Part shown: positions 7,668 to 14,287 of the stretch, in pieces
Numbering within the stretch: position 1 is the stretch's first letter
Layout: every line of letters begins with the position of its first letter
Notes under the pieces: generated by a model
Told to the model about the DNA's origin: nothing
Seen by the model: only the letters and a program-made list of their open reading frames with translations
Databases searched by the model: none
NCBI GenBank assembly: GCA_900557185.1
Contig: USRP01000018.1
Span: forward strand, 1-21,169
DNA length: 21,169 nt
Reading direction: 5' to 3'
DNA from: an uncultured Mycoplasmatota bacterium
GTDB lineage: Bacteria > Bacillota_I > Bacilli_A > RF39 > UBA660
Position numbers and translations under genes: made by a program

Positions 7668-8003
7668 TCACGCTCCATTCAGTTCAAAATTCATTGTATA
7701 ATCTGCATTTACACTTACTTTGACATAATCATTCTTAGAAAATGGTTTTCCTGTGACAGGATGAATGACATCCGAATCGAGATATCCTTCTTGCTGTAAT
7801 ACATGAATTGAAATAAATGCTTCTTGTCCAGCATAGTAATTAGATTGACGTGGTAAGATATATTGTTCTGTTGCTTGATAAATTTGTTGTAATGTCTCTT
7901 TTTTATTTTCTTGTTTGATTACTGTAGTAACAAAATAGGTTAACAGAAGAACAAATACTACAATCATCAACATAACTATAATCAGTATACGATTTCTTTT
8001 CAT
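7668..8003 (-). CDS. Small single-pass membrane protein, pseudopilin-like
   Basis: 111 residues from the ATG at 8003, chosen over an ATG 11 codons upstream because GTGAGGG precedes it. A basic start (MKRNR) leads into one long hydrophobic segment (about 5-31), a helical stretch (KKETLQQIYQATEQYI), then AFISIHVLQQEGYLDSDVI and HPVTGKPF. The helix followed by a GYL and P-x-TGK element resembles small pseudopilin-like proteins of Bacillota. No clear prepilin peptidase motif (G/A-F-T-L-x-E) is present, so secretion-pilus function is not supported. It is the first gene behind the glycolytic operon promoter. I cannot name its function. Confidence 0.55.
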   Translation of the reverse strand: MKRNRILIIVMLMIVVFVLLLTYFVTTVIKQENKKETLQQIYQATEQYILPRQSNYYAGQEAFISIHVLQQEGYLDSDVIHPVTGKPFSKNDYVKVSVNADYTMNFELNGA

Positions 8004-8040
8004 CTCGACTACCCTCACATATCCATATTCATACATTACT

Positions 8041-8068
8041 ATTTTACCATGTTTCTATCTTTTTACAA
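8041..8068 (-). promoter_or_regulatory. Promoter of the pilin-like/pgk/tpiA operon
   Basis: Minus strand: -35 TTGTAA (8068-8063), 16-bp spacer, extended -10 TGG-TAAAAT (8049-8041). It is the only promoter-like sequence seen ahead of the five-gene operon that ends at the 3470-3504 terminator. Confidence 0.5.
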
Positions 8069-8096
8069 AGAAAATCGATTCAGATGACAAAATTGT

Positions 8097-8124
8097 AAGA
8101 AAAAAAGGAAAGAAAACTTTCCTT
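8097..8124 (-). terminator. Terminator of the ABC transporter gene
   Basis: Perfect 8-bp stem AAGGAAAG / CTTTCCTT (arms 8105-8112 and 8117-8124) with an AAAA/TTTT loop and a T-run on the minus strand. It overlaps the stop codon of the transporter. Confidence 0.88.
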
Positions 8125-9868
8125 AGTTTGAAGATTCTGTTTCATATAACTTTTGATATACATCACTTGTTTTCAAAAGTTCTTCATGAGTGCCACAGGC
8201 AACATCATTTCCTTGTTGAATAACATGAATTTCGTCAGCATCTACAATGGTAGATAGACGATGTGCAACAATAATAACAGTATGATCTTTTACTAGATGA
8301 TCCATTGTTTGTTTGATATATTCTTGTGATTCATTATCCAATGCACTCGTTGCTTCATCAAACAATATGATTTTAGTATTTAAAAGTAGTGTTCTAGCAA
8401 TCGCAATACGTTGTTTTTGACCTCCACTTAAATTGACACCACCTTCTCCAATAATAGTATCATACTGGTTTGGTAAGCTCATAATATAATCATCAATATA
8501 TGCTTCTTTACAAGCTTTTCTTACTTCGTCCAAAGTAGTATCTGGTTTTACCAGTTTAAAATTATCTATAAAACTCATATTAAATAAATATGGACTTTGA
8601 CGAATAATAGAAATAGTTTCACGTAATGATTTTTCTGTTAAGTTTTCAATTGGAGTACCATCTATTTTAATCTCACCTGATGTCGCGTCAAAATAACGGA
8701 GCAACAGATTAAAGATAGTACTTTTTCCATTTCCACTTCGTCCCACAATTGCGATTTTACGATGTGGTAATAAAGTCATATTGATTCCATTTAATACAAA
8801 TTTTTCTTCATCTTGATATCGGAATTTTACATTATTAAATTCAATTTTACCTTCCCCATTTTGTAATTCTACTTTACCAAATTTCTCATCTGGATATAGT
8901 CTATTTTCTAATATATCATTTATCCTACTTAATGAGACTACCACTTTATTATAATTAATTCCAAAATCACTTAAGCTTTCTACTAAAGAATCAATTCTCC
9001 ACAACAGAGTTTCAAACATAATAAAGGTAGAATAAGCGATTTTTCCTTGTACTACAAAATAACCACATGTTGCGAAAATAACACCTTGTAATATAAAATA
9101 AATCGCATTATTCCAACTGTGAAAATTTACTTCATAATTGGAACTTTCTTTTCTTTTTTTATAGGTATCGTCTAAGAAGCGAAATAATTTTTTTTCAGTG
9201 TTTTCTTTCATACCAAGTGCTTTTACTTCACGAATTCCACTGATATTTTCTGTTGCGTATTTCACAGCTTGATCGCTTTGTTGTTTGATTTCTTTTTGTA
9301 CTTTTTTTATTTTAGGGAATACTCGATATGACATAATTCCCATAATCAATGCGAAAACAATTACTTCGAGTCCTAATATAATAGATATATAAAAAGCAAG
9401 TAATACAACTACAATAGAAACAATTCCTTGTACAACTAAATAAATTAATCGATCGAGTAGACTTAAAATTTGTTCTGGTTCTTGTGTAATTCTATTAATG
9501 AACTCTCCAACCCCAATATTTTCAAAAGCAATTGCAGGTAATTGGTCTACTTTACGATATAGATCTTTAGAAAGACGGGAACTAAATTCTAATTCTAATG
9601 TTTTATAAAGTTTGGCTCTGATATTATAACTTAATCCAGAAAATATAACTTGTAATGATTCATAAGCTATTACAATATATACAAACTTTTGAAATTGATT
9701 GTTTAGTAGTGTTTCTAGGGCTAAACCCCAAATAAAAGCTGTAAATAAATATGGAATAAAATTCAATAGTACAAGAAAAATATACATAATAAGTTGTAAT
9801 TTTTTATGTTTTAAATAGTGGAAAAGTAAACGAAATTCTTTGATGGTTGCATCTTTTTTTTCTTTCAT
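8123..9868 (-). CDS. ABC-type exporter (fused membrane and ATPase domains)
   Basis: 581 residues, the normal length of a type IV ABC half-exporter. Residues 1-320 form a six-helix membrane domain; 341-581 form the ATPase: Walker A GRSGNGKST (377-385), Q-loop SIIRQSPYLF, signature LSGGQ (480-484), Walker B ILFDE with catalytic Glu505, D-loop SALD, H-loop His536. With an intact catalytic Glu it can work as a homodimer. The family exports drugs, lipids or peptides; the substrate cannot be read. Upstream is a leader ORF plus attenuator (9905-10088), an arrangement known for translation-inhibitor-induced exporters such as B. subtilis bmrCD, so efflux of a ribosome-targeting compound is a reasonable inference. 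Start is ATG after AGGAGG. It is a single-gene unit with its own terminator. Confidence 0.92.
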   Translation of the reverse strand: MKEKKDATIKEFRLLFHYLKHKKLQLIMYIFLVLLNFIPYLFTAFIWGLALETLLNNQFQKFVYIVIAYESLQVIFSGLSYNIRAKLYKTLELEFSSRLSKDLYRKVDQLPAIAFENIGVGEFINRITQEPEQILSLLDRLIYLVVQGIVSIVVVLLAFYISIILGLEVIVFALIMGIMSYRVFPKIKKVQKEIKQQSDQAVKYATENISGIREVKALGMKENTEKKLFRFLDDTYKKRKESSNYEVNFHSWNNAIYFILQGVIFATCGYFVVQGKIAYSTFIMFETLLWRIDSLVESLSDFGINYNKVVVSLSRINDILENRLYPDEKFGKVELQNGEGKIEFNNVKFRYQDEEKFVLNGINMTLLPHRKIAIVGRSGNGKSTIFNLLLRYFDATSGEIKIDGTPIENLTEKSLRETISIIRQSPYLFNMSFIDNFKLVKPDTTLDEVRKACKEAYIDDYIMSLPNQYDTIIGEGGVNLSGGQKQRIAIARTLLLNTKIILFDEATSALDNESQEYIKQTMDHLVKDHTVIIVAHRLSTIVDADEIHVIQQGNDVACGTHEELLKTSDVYQKLYETESSN

Positions 9869-9904
9869 ATCGTTACCTCCTCTTTTTTATATTGATAATT
9901 ATAG

Positions 9905-9940
9905 ACAATAAAAATGCCATTACTTGTGATAATGGCATTT
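9905..9940 (-). terminator. Attenuator terminator upstream of the ABC exporter
   Basis: Perfect 11-bp stem (AAATGCCATTA / TAATGGCATTT, arms 9940-9930 and 9922-9912), 7-nt loop, then TTTTATTG on the minus strand. It lies 13 nt after the stop of the leader ORF and about 35 bp before the transporter start. It therefore lies within the leader of the transporter mRNA and must be bypassed for expression. Confidence 0.88.
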
Positions 9941-10036
9941 CTTAAAAAATAGATTACGAAAAATAGCGAGAACATAATGTCCCACTTCCATTATCACTGA
10001 ATTGTTGCACATATAATCTTTGAATCATGTTCTCAC
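9926..10036 (-). promoter_or_regulatory. Transcription attenuator with mutually exclusive RNA pairings
   Basis: Four segments on the minus strand. Segment 1 is GTGAGAACAT (10036-10027), overlapping the leader ribosome site and start. Segment 2 is GTGATAATGG (9997-9988) within the leader ORF. Segment 3 is ATGTTCTCGC (9975-9966). Segment 4 is CCATTATCAC (9935-9926), the 5' side of the terminator. Segments 1:3 pair over 10 bp (one G-U) and 2:4 pair perfectly over 10 bp. ATAATG in segment 2 can also pair with CATTAT (9979-9974) near segment 3. Pairing 2:4 excludes the terminator, giving an antiterminator. Confidence 0.75.
9954..10028 (-). CDS. Leader peptide of the ABC exporter attenuator (24 residues)
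   Basis: An ATG at 10028 with a strong AAAGGAGT ribosome site (10042-10035) opens 24 codons ending in TAA at 9956-9954. The peptide begins MIQRLYVQQF and ends GTLCSRYFS. It has no run of a single amino acid, so sensing of an amino acid as in trp-type leaders is unlikely. Its middle codons (11-14) encode the antiterminator segment, and its stop is 13 nt before the terminator. These positions fit a ribosome-stalling sensor: slowed or stalled ribosomes near the start would free the antiterminator and switch on the exporter. I do not recognise the peptide. That it is translated is inferred from its ribosome site and position. Confidence 0.75.
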   Translation of the reverse strand: MIQRLYVQQFSDNGSGTLCSRYFS

Positions 10037-10059
10037 TCCTTTCTCTTCAAACTGCATTT

Positions 10060-10088
10060 AATATAACACCCAATGAATAATTTGTCAA
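10060..10088 (-). promoter_or_regulatory. Sigma-A promoter of the leader/ABC exporter unit
   Basis: Minus strand: -35 TTGACA (10088-10083), 17-bp spacer, -10 TATATT (10065-10060). This is a near-consensus promoter about 32 nt upstream of the leader start codon. A strong constant promoter ahead of a terminator is typical of attenuated units. Confidence 0.85.
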
Positions 10089-10114
10089 GTAAAAACAATG
10101 CTTATAGCATTGTT
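10088..10114 (-). terminator. Terminator of the kinase-gap operon
   Basis: Perfect 8-bp stem AACAATGC / GCATTGTT (arms 10094-10101 and 10107-10114), 5-nt loop, TTTTT tract on the minus strand. The gap stop codon is in the loop. The T-tract abuts the -35 of the next promoter. Confidence 0.85.
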
Positions 10115-11109
10115 CCTAATAATTTGGCTGTTCTAACCATTTGTGTTGAGTAACTCATTTCGTTGTCATACCAAGCAACTACTTTTACCATTTGTTTTCC
10201 ATCTACTTCAATTAATGTAGTACAAAGTCCATCTACTAAACTTCCGTAGTGAGAACCGATAATATCACTTGATACAATTGGATCCATGGTGAATCCTAAT
10301 GTTTCATTGCTAGCATTCTTTAATGCATTATTCACTTCTTCTACAGTTACATTCCTTTTTAATTCTACTGTAAGATCGACAACAGATCCATCTGTTACTG
10401 GTACACGGAATGCCATTCCATCTAATTTACCAAGTAAGTTTGGAAGTACTTTTCCAACGGCTACTGCGGCTCCTGTACTAGCAGGAATAATATTAGCAGC
10501 TCCTGCTCTACCACGACGTGCTTTGATTCCTTTTTTATGAGCAACATCTAAGATAGTTTGATCATTGGTATAAGCATGAACTGTTGTCATGAATCCTTTT
10601 TCAATACCAAATACTTCATCTAATACTTTGGCAACAGGTGCTAAACAGTTTGTTGTACAACTTGCAGCACTGATGATTTCTTCACTACCATCTAATGTAT
10701 CACTATTGACATTGTATACAATTGTTTTCATATCTCCTTTACCTGGAGCAGAGATAATTACTTTTTTAGCTCCTGCTTCGATATGTTTGTGAGCATCTTC
10801 ATATTTTACAAATTTACCAGTACATTCAAATACTTCATCAATTTCTAATTCTTTCCATGGTAAATTTACAGGATCTAATTCTTTACAGATTTTAATTTTA
10901 TGATCCCCTACTTGAATATAATCTTCTCCATATGTAATTTCATCAACACGATAATTCTTATGAGAAGTATCGTATTTTAATAAATATGCAAGTTGTTCTG
11001 GTTCTGTAATATCATTGATTGCGACTACTTCAAAATTTGCATCGTCTTCCATTAAACGAAATACTAATCTTCCTATTCTTCCAAATCCATTAATTGCTAC
11101 TTTAATCAT
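10102..11109 (-). CDS. gap: Glyceraldehyde-3-phosphate dehydrogenase, NAD-type
   Basis: 335 residues, full length. Oxidises glyceraldehyde 3-phosphate to 1,3-bisphosphoglycerate with NAD+. Rossmann motif INGFGRIGR (6-14), D33 after the second strand (typical of NAD preference), catalytic Cys151 in SAASCTTNCLAP and His178 in TTVHAYTNDQ, then RGRAGAANIIPASTGAA and WYDNEMSYSTQMV. It starts within an ATGA overlap with the upstream truncated paralogue, whose last codons encode its AAAGGAAG ribosome site, so translation is probably coupled. It is the last gene of the kinase/short-GAPDH/gap operon. Confidence 0.97.
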   Translation of the reverse strand: MIKVAINGFGRIGRLVFRLMEDDANFEVVAINDITEPEQLAYLLKYDTSHKNYRVDEITYGEDYIQVGDHKIKICKELDPVNLPWKELEIDEVFECTGKFVKYEDAHKHIEAGAKKVIISAPGKGDMKTIVYNVNSDTLDGSEEIISAASCTTNCLAPVAKVLDEVFGIEKGFMTTVHAYTNDQTILDVAHKKGIKARRGRAGAANIIPASTGAAVAVGKVLPNLLGKLDGMAFRVPVTDGSVVDLTVELKRNVTVEEVNNALKNASNETLGFTMDPIVSSDIIGSHYGSLVDGLCTTLIEVDGKQMVKVVAWYDNEMSYSTQMVRTAKLLGTML

Positions 11110-11444
11110 TTTGATCTTCCTTTCTTTCTATAACACTTTACTTTTTTGTTTGGTTCTATCATTACAACATGTCTACTTCCTGCTTTGATATGTTTCTTGA
11201 TATTTTCTTTCTGATTGGTTGTATCTGCGACACAGTCTATTTCTAATGCATCCCAAGGTAAATTGGAAATATCTGACTCATAGAATACATAAATATCAGG
11301 ATAGTGTAATGCACAAAAACGATAGAAGTTTTCTTTATCACCTATGAAATTAATGGCTATTACTTGATATCCTTCGGCACCTTGTAATTGTTCGAAGATA
11401 TCATTTCCTACTTCACCAAATCCATTGATTGCTACTTTAATCAT
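11106..11444 (-). CDS. Truncated GAPDH paralogue (N-terminal Rossmann part only)
   Basis: 112 residues. Its first ten residues (MIKVAINGFG) are identical to those of the downstream gap, and alignment continues to about residue 97 (NLPWDALEID and HIKAGSRHVVMIEP against NLPWKELEID and HIEAGAKKVIISAP). It lacks the catalytic domain and Cys. Cofactor residues are altered: R11 to E, and the NAD-contacting D33 to F. The basic tail (RKKGRSK) coincides with the ribosome site of gap. ATGA overlaps join it to both the kinase gene upstream and gap downstream, and the frame is open, which argues for real translation rather than a dead fragment. Either a decaying tandem duplicate or a regulatory/coupling peptide; catalysis is excluded. 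Confidence 0.7.
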   Translation of the reverse strand: MIKVAINGFGEVGNDIFEQLQGAEGYQVIAINFIGDKENFYRFCALHYPDIYVFYESDISNLPWDALEIDCVADTTNQKENIKKHIKAGSRHVVMIEPNKKVKCYRKKGRSK

Positions 11445-13117
11445 GATAAAAGATTATTTCCCCCAAAACAACTATTTCCAATAAATTCACGAAGTACACT
11501 ATCTTTTGGCACTTCTTCTGATGGAATTGGTAAAAAATTTCTTAAGAAGTTAATTAAACGTAATGCTTCTGGATATACTGGGTCATTTTCTTTGACACTA
11601 AACAATAGTGGTTCTGCATATGCTTTTAAGACACCTAATTCGTAAAGAAGTGCAGAATTGATAATTTTATCGACATCTTCTTGATATGGGAAGATGTTTT
11701 TTTCTTCTCCAGCACGAATTTTAGGCCACATAGAAAGCGTGTCGGAAGCAGAATAACCACGATATTTATTATCACGGATAATTCTTCTTAATTTTCTTGT
11801 ATCACTCGTATGAATGCGATTGTGATTATCAATATTTAATTGTGTCAATGGACTCATATAAATACGATATTTACGCTTTCTTTCGATGCTCATTGTAAGT
11901 TCATCATTTAATGCATGTAATCCTTCTATAACAATCATATCATCTTCTCCCAGTTGTAACCATTTCTTTTTAAATTCTCTTTTTCCTGTGACAAAGTTAA
12001 ATTCTGGTAGTAATACTTTATCACCATCCAATAATTTCATAAGATGTTTGTTAAATAATTCTAAATCGATGGCACGGATGCTTTCAAAGTCAGGATTACC
12101 ATCTTTATCAAGTGGTGTTTTACTACGATCTAGATAATAATCATCGATAGATATTTGATGGGTTTTAATTCCTTTACTTTGTAAATAGATTTGTAATTTT
12201 TTACTCGTTGTTGTTTTTCCACTAGAAGAAGGACCTGCTAATAAGATTAAACGAATATTGTTTTTCTTGTTTAAAATTTCTTCGGCAATATTCGATAATT
12301 GACCATCATAATATGCTTCTGCAACACGAATTAAATCTCCATAACGACCAGTTGATACTTGTTCATTTAAATCTGCTGCATTATTGATACCAAGTGTTCT
12401 ACCCCAATTCGTATAATCTAGGAAAGCATCAAATAATTTTGGATGGTGTTTATAATCTAATGTACATTCTGGATTATAAATATCCGGATAGCTTAATACA
12501 AATCCATTTCCTTTAATATACGTTAATTTAAAATCATCTAACACCTTTGTACTGTAAACTAGATCACCATAGAAATAATCATATAGATCATCTAATCGAT
12601 ACAAATTAATATAAGTATTACTAATATATTTTAAAACATGAACTTTATCCATTTTCTTCTTTGCTTTAAAATATTTAATAGCATCGATACGAGAAACACT
12701 GACTTTTGTAAAAATCAAATTCTCTTCGACAATCTTCTGCATTTCAGACGCAAGTTTTTTGACAACTGGTTTATCTAATGATGCTCCATGTAATTCACAA
12801 TATACACCCTTATCGATGGAATGTTCTACTACAATGTCTGCATCACGCCCAAATAATCTTTTAACGGCTAAAATCAGTACAAATTGTAAACTACGTCCAT
12901 ATATTTCATTTCCAACATCAGAAGAACGATCATAAAAGTCGATATCACATTTTTTGGTTACTTTTTCTGAAAGTGGTGTAATATCATTGTCTACTTTGGC
13001 AACTAAAATCGGATAATTATAGTACTTCTTAAAACTATCACTAATTTCTAAAAGCGATGAATCTTCTAAAAATTCTTTGGTTTCAATATTCCTATAGTTT
13101 ACTTTTATCATTCTCAT
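11441..13117 (-). CDS. TGS-domain uridine kinase-like nucleoside kinase
   Basis: 558 residues. The N-terminal part (about 1-160) resembles the TGS and second editing-like domain of threonyl-tRNA synthetases. The C-terminal part (about 285-500) is a P-loop kinase of the uridine kinase/phosphoribulokinase family with Walker A GPSSSGKTT (295-303, K301), ISIDDYYLDR and IVIEGLHALND. This fused form is widespread in Bacillota and annotated as nucleoside or uridine kinase; the phosphate acceptor is not certain. The start is ATG at 13117, placed by GAGGGAAAG; a second ATG two codons on has worse spacing. It heads an operon with the short GAPDH and gap, and diverges from clpP. Confidence 0.88.
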   Translation of the reverse strand: MRMIKVNYRNIETKEFLEDSSLLEISDSFKKYYNYPILVAKVDNDITPLSEKVTKKCDIDFYDRSSDVGNEIYGRSLQFVLILAVKRLFGRDADIVVEHSIDKGVYCELHGASLDKPVVKKLASEMQKIVEENLIFTKVSVSRIDAIKYFKAKKKMDKVHVLKYISNTYINLYRLDDLYDYFYGDLVYSTKVLDDFKLTYIKGNGFVLSYPDIYNPECTLDYKHHPKLFDAFLDYTNWGRTLGINNAADLNEQVSTGRYGDLIRVAEAYYDGQLSNIAEEILNKKNNIRLILLAGPSSSGKTTTSKKLQIYLQSKGIKTHQISIDDYYLDRSKTPLDKDGNPDFESIRAIDLELFNKHLMKLLDGDKVLLPEFNFVTGKREFKKKWLQLGEDDMIVIEGLHALNDELTMSIERKRKYRIYMSPLTQLNIDNHNRIHTSDTRKLRRIIRDNKYRGYSASDTLSMWPKIRAGEEKNIFPYQEDVDKIINSALLYELGVLKAYAEPLLFSVKENDPVYPEALRLINFLRNFLPIPSEEVPKDSVLREFIGNSCFGGNNLLS

Positions 13118-13148
13118 AATCTTTCCCTCTTATTCTCTATACATTATC

Positions 13149-13177
13149 ATTTTATCAAAAAACATTCATTTTGTCAC
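13149..13177 (-). promoter_or_regulatory. Promoter of the kinase-gap operon
   Basis: Minus strand: -35 GTGACA (13177-13172), 17-bp spacer, -10 TAAAAT (13154-13149), about 32 bp upstream of the start codon. It lies back to back with the clpP promoter region. Confidence 0.6.
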
Positions 13178-13192
13178 ACTCTTCTGTGTATA

Positions 13193-13229
13193 AGTTCATT
13201 TATTTTGAACTATATATAAATGAGAGGGT
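13193..13229 (+). promoter_or_regulatory. clpP upstream region: dyad, -10-like sequence and ribosome site
   Basis: A perfect dyad AGTTCA-N7-TGAACT (13193-13211) sits just before a TATATATAAA stretch that could supply the -10. No good -35 was found. GAGAGGGTG (13222-13229 region) is the ribosome site that sets the TTG start of clpP. The dyad does not match the CtsR site (tandem GGTCAAA), the usual clpP regulator. Confidence 0.35.
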
Positions 13230-13235
13230 GATATT

Positions 13236-13802
13236 TTGTTAATACCAACAGTCATAGAAAAAAGTAGTAATGGTGAACGAGCATATGATATATATTCTAG
13301 ATTATTGAAAGATCGTATTATTATTTTAAGTGGAGAAATCACTGATGCCAGTGCGAATATTGTAGTAGGAGAACTACTCTATTTAGATAGTTTAAATCAC
13401 GATGATATTAGTTTATATATTAATTCTCCAGGGGGAAGTATTACTTCTGGGATGGCCATTTATGATACGATGAATTTTATTAAGAGTGACGTTTCGACTA
13501 TTTGTGTAGGAATGGCTGCAAGTATGGGAGCGTTTTTACTTTCAAGTGGTAGCAAAGGAAAAAGGTGTTGTCTACCAAATAGTGAAGTGATGATTCATCA
13601 ACCATTAGGAGGAGCTGAAGGACAAGCGACAGAGATTAAAATTGTCGCTGAAAGAATACTAAAATTAAAAGATAAATTAAATACTATTCTATCTAAAAAT
13701 ACAGGTCAAAAGTTAGAAAAAGTAGAAAAAGATACAGAAAGAGATCACTTCTTAAATGCGAAAGAAGCGCTCGATTATGGGATTGTCGATAAAATTTTGT
13801 AA
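13236..13802 (+). CDS. clpP: ATP-dependent Clp protease proteolytic subunit
   Basis: 188 residues, close to the usual 190-200. ClpP forms the tetradecameric serine protease chamber served by ClpX, ClpC or ClpE unfoldases. Catalytic triad visible: S96 in VGMAASMGAF, H121 in MIHQPLGG, D170 in EKDTERDHF. The N-terminal LIPTVIEKSSNGERAYDIYSR is typical. The start codon is TTG, supported by the GAGAGGGTG site and the conserved N-terminus; there is no in-frame ATG nearby. The gene is single and reads against the neighbouring kinase operon. CtsR-type operators are not visible upstream. Confidence 0.96.
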   Translation: MLIPTVIEKSSNGERAYDIYSRLLKDRIIILSGEITDASANIVVGELLYLDSLNHDDISLYINSPGGSITSGMAIYDTMNFIKSDVSTICVGMAASMGAFLLSSGSKGKRCCLPNSEVMIHQPLGGAEGQATEIKIVAERILKLKDKLNTILSKNTGQKLEKVEKDTERDHFLNAKEALDYGIVDKIL

Positions 13803-13824
13803 TTTTTCATTTCTATGATATATT
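13797..13824 (+). promoter_or_regulatory. Possible promoter of the small secreted protein gene
   Basis: TTGTAA (13797-13802, overlapping the clpP stop), a 16-bp spacer and TATATT (13819-13824). No terminator separates clpP from the next gene, so co-transcription with clpP is also possible. Confidence 0.35.
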
Positions 13825-13846
13825 AATAATATAGGAGTGATTATAT

Positions 13847-14143
13847 ATGATGCCAAGAAAAGTATCTTCTAAAGTACCAATTGTATTTGTAACAATTATC
13901 GTTATTATATTTGTTTATGCAATCTGGTTTCCAGGTGGTGCGGTTAGAAGAGAAATATTGTTTTCTCATCCAAAGGAAGCATTGTTTTCTAAAGTAAAAG
14001 ACTTAGGAGGCGGAAGATATAAATTAGAACCTGCTCCTGATTGTCCAGATAATACTTGTACTTATTATCTATGTACGAAAGAACAATATTTTAAGTTTGT
14101 AAAATGTAGTGCTGATCCAAATCCAAGTGATTTAACAGAATAA
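13847..14143 (+). CDS. Small signal-anchored or secreted protein with four cysteines
   Basis: 98 residues. A basic start (MMPRKVSSK) leads to one hydrophobic segment (about 10-28), then a short polar domain. Four cysteines (66, 71, 76 and 87) lie in DCPDNTCTYYLC and KFVKC, spaced so that disulfides or metal binding are possible after export. The start is ATG after AGGAG. It lies 44 bp after clpP and ends in its own strong terminator. I do not recognise the family. Confidence 0.6.
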   Translation: MMPRKVSSKVPIVFVTIIVIIFVYAIWFPGGAVRREILFSHPKEALFSKVKDLGGGRYKLEPAPDCPDNTCTYYLCTKEQYFKFVKCSADPNPSDLTE

Positions 14144-14168
14144 AGAAGAGACTAGCTCTTCTTTTTTT
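14143..14168 (+). terminator. Terminator after the small secreted protein gene
   Basis: Perfect 8-bp stem AAGAAGAG / CTCTTCTT (arms 14143-14150 and 14156-14163) with a 5-nt loop and a run of T. The stop codon overlaps the stem. The minus-strand small ORF ends in its loop, so the hairpin may serve both strands weakly. Confidence 0.85.
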
Positions 14169-14241
14169 GTTCTATTTGTTCCTCTACTTTTTTAAAATAT
14201 GGAACTCCCATGTGATATTCTCTTTCTATTTTCTCTTTCAT
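14152..14241 (-). CDS. Small charged ORF of 29 residues downstream of the SASP gene
   Basis: ATG at 14241 with a good AGAGGTGAG ribosome site directly after the T-tract of the SASP terminator, ending in TAG at 14154-14152. The product starts MKEKIEREYHMGVPYFKK and ends in a lysine run; it is mostly charged with a central MGVPYF and looks like a helical peptide. No promoter is seen in the few bases between terminator and ribosome site, so expression would need read-through from the SASP gene, placing it in the forespore. Not recognised. Confidence 0.5.
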   Translation of the reverse strand: MKEKIEREYHMGVPYFKKVEEQIEQKKKS

Positions 14242-14255
14242 CTTTCTCACCTCTT

Positions 14256-14281
14256 AAAAAAACGCACCTATGGTGCGCTTT
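14256..14281 (-). terminator. Terminator of the SASP gene
   Basis: Stem CGCACC / GGTGCG (arms 14263-14268 and 14272-14277) with a 3-nt loop, extended by a G-U and A-U pairs, and a T7 tract on the minus strand. Confidence 0.82.
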
Positions 14282-14287
14282 TAAAAA

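Noticed and set aside
9954..10028. Amino-acid-sensing leader (trp/his type)
   Set aside because: The leader peptide has no run or enrichment of one regulatory codon, and the downstream gene is an exporter and not a biosynthetic gene.
10286..10792. Plus-strand open frames opposite gap
   Set aside because: They are antisense shadows of a highly conserved gene, without ribosome sites.
12725..12732. TTGTCGAA (minus strand), a perfect Spo0A-box core
   Set aside because: It lies deep inside the nucleoside kinase coding sequence with no promoter nearby; an 8-mer is expected by chance in AT-rich DNA of this length.
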